NCBI RefSeq assembly: GCF_016905445.1
Contig: NZ_JAFEXF010000034.1
Location: 1 to 46,610 of the forward strand
Reading direction: 5' to 3'
Length of the DNA: 46,610 nucleotides
Source: Streptomyces sp. G44
GTDB taxonomy: Bacteria > Actinomycetota > Actinomycetes > Streptomycetales > Streptomycetaceae
The notes under the pieces were generated by a model. That model searched no databases and was not told where the DNA came from. It saw nothing but the letters and a program-made list of their open reading frames with translations. This document shows, one piece after another, positions 42,362-46,610 of this stretch (position 1 is its first letter; the number at the start of each line of letters is the position of its first letter). A program made the translations under genes and the position numbers.

Positions 42362-43705
42362 TCACACCGTGCGGCGGAACACCGGCCTCACCGGCCGCCC
42401 GCCCAGCCAGGGGGTGGGGTCACCGGCGTCCAGCGCCTTCCGGTACACCGCACACGCCTCGGCCACCACGTCGACGGTGCGTTCGATGTCGGCGTCGTCG
42501 AGCGCGCTGCTCACCACGAACGACGGGGCGAGCACCCCGCCCGCCAGGAGCTGCCGCAGGAACAGCGTGCGGTACGGCTGGGACGGCTGCCGGAGCTGGT
42601 CGAGGGTGGCGAAGACCAGGTTGCTGGCCCGGCCCCGGACGAGGACGTGGTCGGCGACGCCCGTGCCGGCCGCCGCCTCGCGGACCCCTGCGGCCAGCCG
42701 CTCGCCGAGGGCGTGCAGGCGCGCGGTGATGCCCTCCTCGGTGTAGGTGGTCTGGACGGCCATCGCGGCGGCCAGCGAGTGCGTCTCCGCGCCGTGCGTC
42801 GTGGAGAGCAGGAACACCCGCTCACCGGAGTGGCGCAGCCCGCCCCGCTCCATGAGGTCGCGGCGCCCGGCCAGCGCGGAGACGGCGAAGCCGTTGCCGA
42901 GCGCCTTGCCGAACGTGGAGAGGTCGGGGACGACGCCGTACAGGCCCTGGGCACCCGCCTCGGACCAGCGCAGGCCGGTGATCATCTCGTCGAAGACCAG
43001 CACGCAGCCGTGCCGGTCGGCCAGCTCGCGCAGGCCCGCGAGGTACCCCGGCGGGGGCTCGGTGTGCGTCGCGGGTTCCAGGATCAGGCAGGCGACCTCG
43101 CCCGCGTGCCGGGTGAGCAGCTCCTCCGTGGCGGCCAGGTCGCCGTACGGGAAGGACAGGGTGAGGTCGGTGGTCGCCGCGGGAACGCCCGCGGACATCG
43201 GCGTGGTGCCGATGAACCAGTCGTCGACGGAGAAGAAGGGGTGGTCGCCGCAGAGGGCCACGCGCGGGCGGCCGGTGACGGCGCGGGCCAGGCGCACCGC
43301 GGCGGTGGTGGCGTCGGAGCCGTTCTTGGCGAACTTCACCATCTCGGCGGTGGGCACCGTCGCGAGGAAGCGCTCCGCGGCCTCGGCCTCCACGATGGAC
43401 GGCCGGACGAAGTTGCTGCCGCGGTCGATCTCCCGCCGCACGGCTTCGAGCACGCGGGGGTGGGCGTGGCCGAGGCTGACCGACCGCAGGCCGGAGCCGT
43501 ACTCGATGTAGCGGTTGCCGTCGACGTCCCATACGTGGGCGCCCTGGCCGTGGCTGATGACCGGGGCCAGGTGCTCGGGGTACTGGTCGTCGCCCTTGGC
43601 GTAGGTGTGGGCGCCGCCGGGGATCATGGCGTGCAGCCGCTCGTTGGCCTGCCGCGACTGGGGCAGGGCGAACTCCGCGGGCCGCGCGCCGTGTTCGGTG
43701 GTCAC
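42362..43705 (-). CDS. Class-III aminotransferase of the glutamate-1-semialdehyde aminomutase type
   Basis: The 447-residue PLP enzyme shows IPGGAHTYAKGDDQYPEH, the cofactor site KNGSDATTAAVRLARA, VFDEMITGLRW and the PLP lysine in LSTFGKALGNGFAVSAL. It resembles glutamate-1-semialdehyde 2,1-aminomutase, but the operon context (epimerase, pyruvyl transferase, glycosyltransferase) points to amino-sugar or glycan-decorating chemistry rather than haem synthesis. The GTG at 43705 starts 7 bp after the epimerase stop codon. It is the last gene of the unit. Confidence 0.88.
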   Translation of the reverse strand: MTTEHGARPAEFALPQSRQANERLHAMIPGGAHTYAKGDDQYPEHLAPVISHGQGAHVWDVDGNRYIEYGSGLRSVSLGHAHPRVLEAVRREIDRGSNFVRPSIVEAEAAERFLATVPTAEMVKFAKNGSDATTAAVRLARAVTGRPRVALCGDHPFFSVDDWFIGTTPMSAGVPAATTDLTLSFPYGDLAATEELLTRHAGEVACLILEPATHTEPPPGYLAGLRELADRHGCVLVFDEMITGLRWSEAGAQGLYGVVPDLSTFGKALGNGFAVSALAGRRDLMERGGLRHSGERVFLLSTTHGAETHSLAAAMAVQTTYTEEGITARLHALGERLAAGVREAAAGTGVADHVLVRGRASNLVFATLDQLRQPSQPYRTLFLRQLLAGGVLAPSFVVSSALDDADIERTVDVVAEACAVYRKALDAGDPTPWLGGRPVRPVFRRTV

Positions 43706-43712
43706 GTCGGCC

Positions 43713-44264
43713 TCAGCCCTCCACGCGCTTCAGGACCTCGGCGAGGCTCGGCGCCTCGCGGTCCCGCCGGGACATCGAGGTGACCGGCAGGGGCCAGGGG
43801 ACGGCGAGATCCGGGTCGTCGAAGGCGATCGTCACGTCCTCGGCCGGGTCGTGCGGGCGGTCGATCCGGTAGGCGATGTCAGCCGTCTCGGTCAGCGCCT
43901 GGAAGCCGTGCGCGCACCCCGCCGGGATGTACAGGGTCGCCTGCGTCTCGCCGGACAGTTCGAAGGAGGCCACGCTGCGGTACGTCGGTGAGTCCGGCCG
44001 CAGGTCCACGACGACGTCGAAGATCCTCCCGTACGAGCACCGCACGAGCTTGGCCTCGCCGGCGCCGGAGCGCAGGTGCAGTCCGCGCAGCACGCCCCGG
44101 ACCGAGCGGGACAGGCTGTCCTGGACGAAGCCGGCCGGGTCGAGGCCCACCGAGCGGACCACGTCGGCGTCGAAGGTGCGGCAGAAGAAGCCGCGTTCGT
44201 CGGCGTACGGCGTCGGTTCGAAGAGGTACGCGCCCGCGATCCGGGGGACTTCGGTGGCTTTCAT
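43713..44264 (-). CDS. RmlC-like dTDP-4-dehydrosugar 3,5-epimerase family protein
   Basis: The 183-residue protein has the RmlC cupin fold: EPTPYADERGFFCRTFD, RGVLRGLHLRSGAGEAKLVR (with the catalytic His), IFDVVVDLRPDSPTY (with the paired Asp) and YIPAGCAHGFQALTE. The region after AYR, where RmlC has the catalytic Tyr in a YYxP segment, instead reads IDRPHDPAED, so the second base/acid is altered and the enzyme may epimerise only one centre or another sugar. The ATG at 44264 overlaps the stop of the pyruvyl transferase gene (ATGA). Confidence 0.88.
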   Translation of the reverse strand: MKATEVPRIAGAYLFEPTPYADERGFFCRTFDADVVRSVGLDPAGFVQDSLSRSVRGVLRGLHLRSGAGEAKLVRCSYGRIFDVVVDLRPDSPTYRSVASFELSGETQATLYIPAGCAHGFQALTETADIAYRIDRPHDPAEDVTIAFDDPDLAVPWPLPVTSMSRRDREAPSLAEVLKRVEG

Positions 44265-45493
44265 GGCGTCTCCTGCCGGGCGTGGGCCCGCGCGTGGTCG
44301 GTGGTGGGGAACAGGGCCGCCGTCAACCGGGCGAACTGGTCCTGGAGTTGTCGTACAGCGGTGCGGTTCCGGTCGGTGAGGGTCTGTCGCAGCTCCGCCG
44401 ATCGCCGCTCCAGTTCGCGGAACTGTGCGAGCAGCCGGTCGGCGTCGACGTCGCGCGCCGGGTGGCAGTACGCGCCGAGGCCCATCCGGTCCATGAGCGC
44501 GTCGCTCTTCGCCGCGTAGCTGAGCGCCAGCGTCGGTGTGCCGGTCTTCAGCGCGCAGACCAGGTTGTGGTAGCGGGTGGCCACCACGGTGTCGGCGGCC
44601 GCCGTCTCCTTCATCAGGTCGGTCAGTGAGGCCGTCTCCGCCGCGGTGACCAGCGGCGAGTCCACCGCGTCGAGGATCGCGGCGACCACCGGGGCGTCGC
44701 ACGCGTCACCGGTGAGCAGCCGCACCGGCCTGCCGTCGTCGGCCAGCGCGCGCACGAAGCGGGTCGTCCCGTCGAGGTAGCGGCGGTGGATCTCGTCGGC
44801 GCGGGCGCGGTCGTCGTCCCCGCCGCGGAAGGCCATGACGCCGACGCAGACCGCGCCCGGAGGGCCCCATGGACTCGGGGGCCCGCTCCCCCGCGGCGTC
44901 GGCAGGGCGAACGCCAGGTCCGGGCAGACCTCGTCGCGGGCGGTGTCCACGCCCATGGCCCGCATCGCGTCGCGGGACGGGGCGTCCCGGTACGACCGGT
45001 ACGCGGCGAGCCGCGCCGACCACCGCACCAGGGCCCGGGTCGCCCGGTTGCCGATGGGGGCGGCGCCGACGCCGACCAGCGCGACCCGTGTGCCGAAGAT
45101 CCGGCCGGACGCGCAGAGCAGGAACAGGGAGTAGGGGAAACCCCACGGCCGCAGCGGCAGCGTGGCCTCCAGGACGCCCATGCCCGGCACGATCACCACG
45201 TCGTGCCCGCGCACCCAGGCGGCGGTGCGGAAGGCGTCGACGAGCTTGCCGAGGCCCTTGCCCGCGATCGCGCCGGCACGTGAGGCGGTGCGGTACTCCC
45301 CCCGGTACCAGTGCAGCCGGGTCGCGGGGATCGCGTACCGTGCCGCGACGGTCCCGGGGCCCCCGCACAGCGCGTCGACGACCGCCTCCGGGTGTGCGGC
45401 GCGCAGATACCCGAGTACGGCTTCGAGCGACCCGTCGTTGCCGAGGTTGCCGGAACCGAGCAGACCGAAGACGCCTACCCGCACCGGCGTCAC
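44261..45493 (-). CDS. Polysaccharide pyruvyl transferase family protein (WcaK/CsaB-like)
   Basis: The 410-residue protein has the pyruvyl-transferase/GT-B-like plan: N-terminal VGVFGLLGSGNLGNDGSLEA, a VALVGVGAAPIGNRATRALV segment, and the C-terminal VVATRYHNLVCALKTGTPTL with the conserved RxHN-like motif. Such enzymes add ketal-linked pyruvate to cell-wall glycans, though some members do other glycan work. The GTG at 45493 overlaps the stop of the glycosyltransferase gene (GTGA), and its own stop overlaps the epimerase start. Confidence 0.9.
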   Translation of the reverse strand: MTPVRVGVFGLLGSGNLGNDGSLEAVLGYLRAAHPEAVVDALCGGPGTVAARYAIPATRLHWYRGEYRTASRAGAIAGKGLGKLVDAFRTAAWVRGHDVVIVPGMGVLEATLPLRPWGFPYSLFLLCASGRIFGTRVALVGVGAAPIGNRATRALVRWSARLAAYRSYRDAPSRDAMRAMGVDTARDEVCPDLAFALPTPRGSGPPSPWGPPGAVCVGVMAFRGGDDDRARADEIHRRYLDGTTRFVRALADDGRPVRLLTGDACDAPVVAAILDAVDSPLVTAAETASLTDLMKETAAADTVVATRYHNLVCALKTGTPTLALSYAAKSDALMDRMGLGAYCHPARDVDADRLLAQFRELERRSAELRQTLTDRNRTAVRQLQDQFARLTAALFPTTDHARAHARQETP

Positions 45494-46446
45494 GTCCGCC
45501 GCCCCTCATGGCCTTCACGGCCCGCGACGAGAGTGTCGACGGAGACGGCGAGTCCGGCCGGGTCGACGGGGGCGCGGTCCTCGACCCGCTCACCGGCGCC
45601 CGGCCGGGCCCGGCTGGTCAGCCACGCGGCCAAGTGGCCGTAGCACGCGCGCCGGTCGGCCGAGGAGAGCGGCGCCCGCCGGATCGCCGAGGCGAAGCCC
45701 CAGACGTACTCGGCGAGCAGCCGGGGCGTGGGATGCAGCGGGCCCGCCCGGCGCGGGTCGAGGTTGACGCACCGGGACCGCTTGGAAGGGTTGGCCCGTT
45801 CGGCGCGGGTGGGGTGGTCGCGGCGGAAGTACAACAGCTCCGGCACCTGGTGGAAGGGGCCGTGCAGGGTGATCTCGGCGACGAACGTGCGGTCCGCGTG
45901 GTGGTAGCTGTCGTGCGGCTTCACCCGGCGCAGCACGTCGGCCCGCATCACCCCGTAGAAGTCGTCGCCGCCGGGCTCGAACAGCAGGCTGCGGAAGCGC
46001 TCCGGCGCGTGCGGCGAGTCGGTGGCGAGCCCGTACGCGTAGGGGACCTTCACCTGGCCGTCCTCGTCGATGACGGCCTGGCCGCTGTGCGCGAGGATCA
46101 CCTCCGGCCGTTCGTCGAGCACCTCGACGCAGCGCCGCAGCAGGTCCCGGGCGTACAGGTCGTCGTGCGAGGCCCACTTGAACAGTGCGCCGCGGCACTG
46201 GGTGAAGACGTAGTTGTGGTTCGGCGCGGCGCCGATGTTCCGGAGCAGCCGGATGTAGCGGATGCGTGAGTCCCGCGCGGCGTACTTGCGGCAGAGGTCC
46301 CGCGTCCCGTCGGTCGAGGCGTTGTCGGTGATGACGAGCTCGAAGTCCTCGTAGGTCTGGCCGAGCAGGGCGTCGAGCGACTCGGCGAGGTACTCCTCGC
46401 CGTTGTACACGGGCAGGCCGATGCTCAACCGCGGTTGGGCGGTCAT
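45490..46446 (-). CDS. Family-2 glycosyltransferase
   Basis: The 318-residue protein opens with the GT-A core: RLSIGLPVYNGEEYLAESLD, FELVITDNASTDGTRDLC and KWASHDDLYARDLLRRCVEV, whose Asp pair holds the nucleotide-sugar metal. The C-terminal third has RRDHPTRAERANPSKRSRC and a helical end. It should transfer a sugar to a lipid-linked or extracellular glycan. The ATG at 46446 has GAGGA upstream and overlaps the stop of the membrane-protein gene (ATGA). Confidence 0.92.
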   Translation of the reverse strand: MTAQPRLSIGLPVYNGEEYLAESLDALLGQTYEDFELVITDNASTDGTRDLCRKYAARDSRIRYIRLLRNIGAAPNHNYVFTQCRGALFKWASHDDLYARDLLRRCVEVLDERPEVILAHSGQAVIDEDGQVKVPYAYGLATDSPHAPERFRSLLFEPGGDDFYGVMRADVLRRVKPHDSYHHADRTFVAEITLHGPFHQVPELLYFRRDHPTRAERANPSKRSRCVNLDPRRAGPLHPTPRLLAEYVWGFASAIRRAPLSSADRRACYGHLAAWLTSRARPGAGERVEDRAPVDPAGLAVSVDTLVAGREGHEGRRT

Positions 46447-46610
46447 GGTGTCCTCACTTCGGGAAGGGGGTTCTGGTGGTGCTCGCGCAGGGCGGACCGC
46501 AGGTGCAGCCACCACACGGCCGAGCCGGCGACGGTCGCGGCGGCGACGCCCCAGGCCGAGCCGACCGTGCCGTCCACGGCCGCCCCGCCGAGGCCGCCGC
46601 CGACGTAGCA
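46443..46610 (-). CDS. C-terminal end of a probable membrane protein of the glycopolymer operon, cut by the window
   Basis: The last 55 codons of a gene that runs in from the right edge are visible. They encode a Gly/Ala-rich hydrophobic stretch with WGVAAATVAGSAVWW, consistent with a final transmembrane helix, then a hydrophilic tail RSALREHHQNPLPEVRTP. A flippase or polysaccharide-export protein would fit the operon, but the fragment is too short to identify. Its TGA overlaps the ATG of the glycosyltransferase. Confidence 0.65.
   Translation of the reverse strand, partial: CYVGGGLGGAAVDGTVGSAWGVAAATVAGSAVWWLHLRSALREHHQNPLPEVRTP

Overview
The window is high-GC actinobacterial DNA with Streptomyces-type gene content: many GTG starts, ATGA and GTGA overlaps, an AfsR/SARP regulator, a CatR-type Fur protein beside katG, DtxR/DmdR-type iron control and the short Cys-ended peptide found before sulfur genes in this genus. 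I see no rRNA, tRNA, insertion sequence, prophage or CRISPR array. It reads as a chromosomal stretch of small independent operons, most with their own regulator.

Layout. (1) 1-2,284: a BlaI-type repressor and an M56 (BlaR1-like) protease cut by the window edge, divergent from a TerD protein and a CoA-binding protein, with a BlaI-like operator between them. (2) 2,328-9,960: PucR regulator divergent from a deazaflavin reductase; an HhH protein; an ATP-grasp ligase followed by an S15/CocE hydrolase; an FAD oxidoreductase with a C-terminal Rieske domain. A very strong hairpin closes this part. (3) 10,034-10,611: two small unrecognised genes in less GC-rich DNA, divergent from a secreted BNR-repeat protein. 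(4) 13,166-18,810: a PaoABCD-like molybdenum hydroxylase operon (2Fe-2S, FAD/4Fe-4S, Moco subunits, XdhC) divergent from a TetR regulator over twin operators. The xdhC gene is interrupted by an in-frame TAG. (5) 18,773-22,556: a TPR-like protein, then a coupled DJ-1/TetR/aldehyde dehydrogenase operon. (6) 22,553-27,441: VanX-like dipeptidase, a three-part AfsR-like regulator, and a histidine-phosphatase relative lacking the usual RHG triad. (7) 27,461-31,916: FprA-type ferredoxin reductase behind an iron-box-like site, katG, and a divergent Fur regulator sharing overlapping promoters with katG. (8) 31,941-34,911: PadR regulator and acyl-CoA dehydrogenase behind a perfect palindrome; YjbQ protein. 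(9) 35,014-40,481: a leaderless 27-residue Cys-ended peptide ahead of ssuC, ssuB, ssuA, ssuD and a flavin monooxygenase: organosulfonate uptake and desulfonation. (10) 40,613-42,322: cupin, VOC and PAP2 proteins. (11) 42,362-46,610: a tightly overlapping glycopolymer operon (aminotransferase, RmlC-like epimerase, pyruvyl transferase, family-2 glycosyltransferase, and the end of a membrane protein) running in from beyond the window.

The most informative features are the nonsense-mutated xdhC, the candidate cysteine-sensing leader peptide ahead of the ssu operon, the overlapping katG/fur promoters, the iron-box-like site before fprA, the lone pair of unknown small genes, and short tandem repeats with periods of 6, 9, 18 or 21 bp near gene boundaries. 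Every functional statement comes from motif reading and knowledge of the families; no database search was possible.
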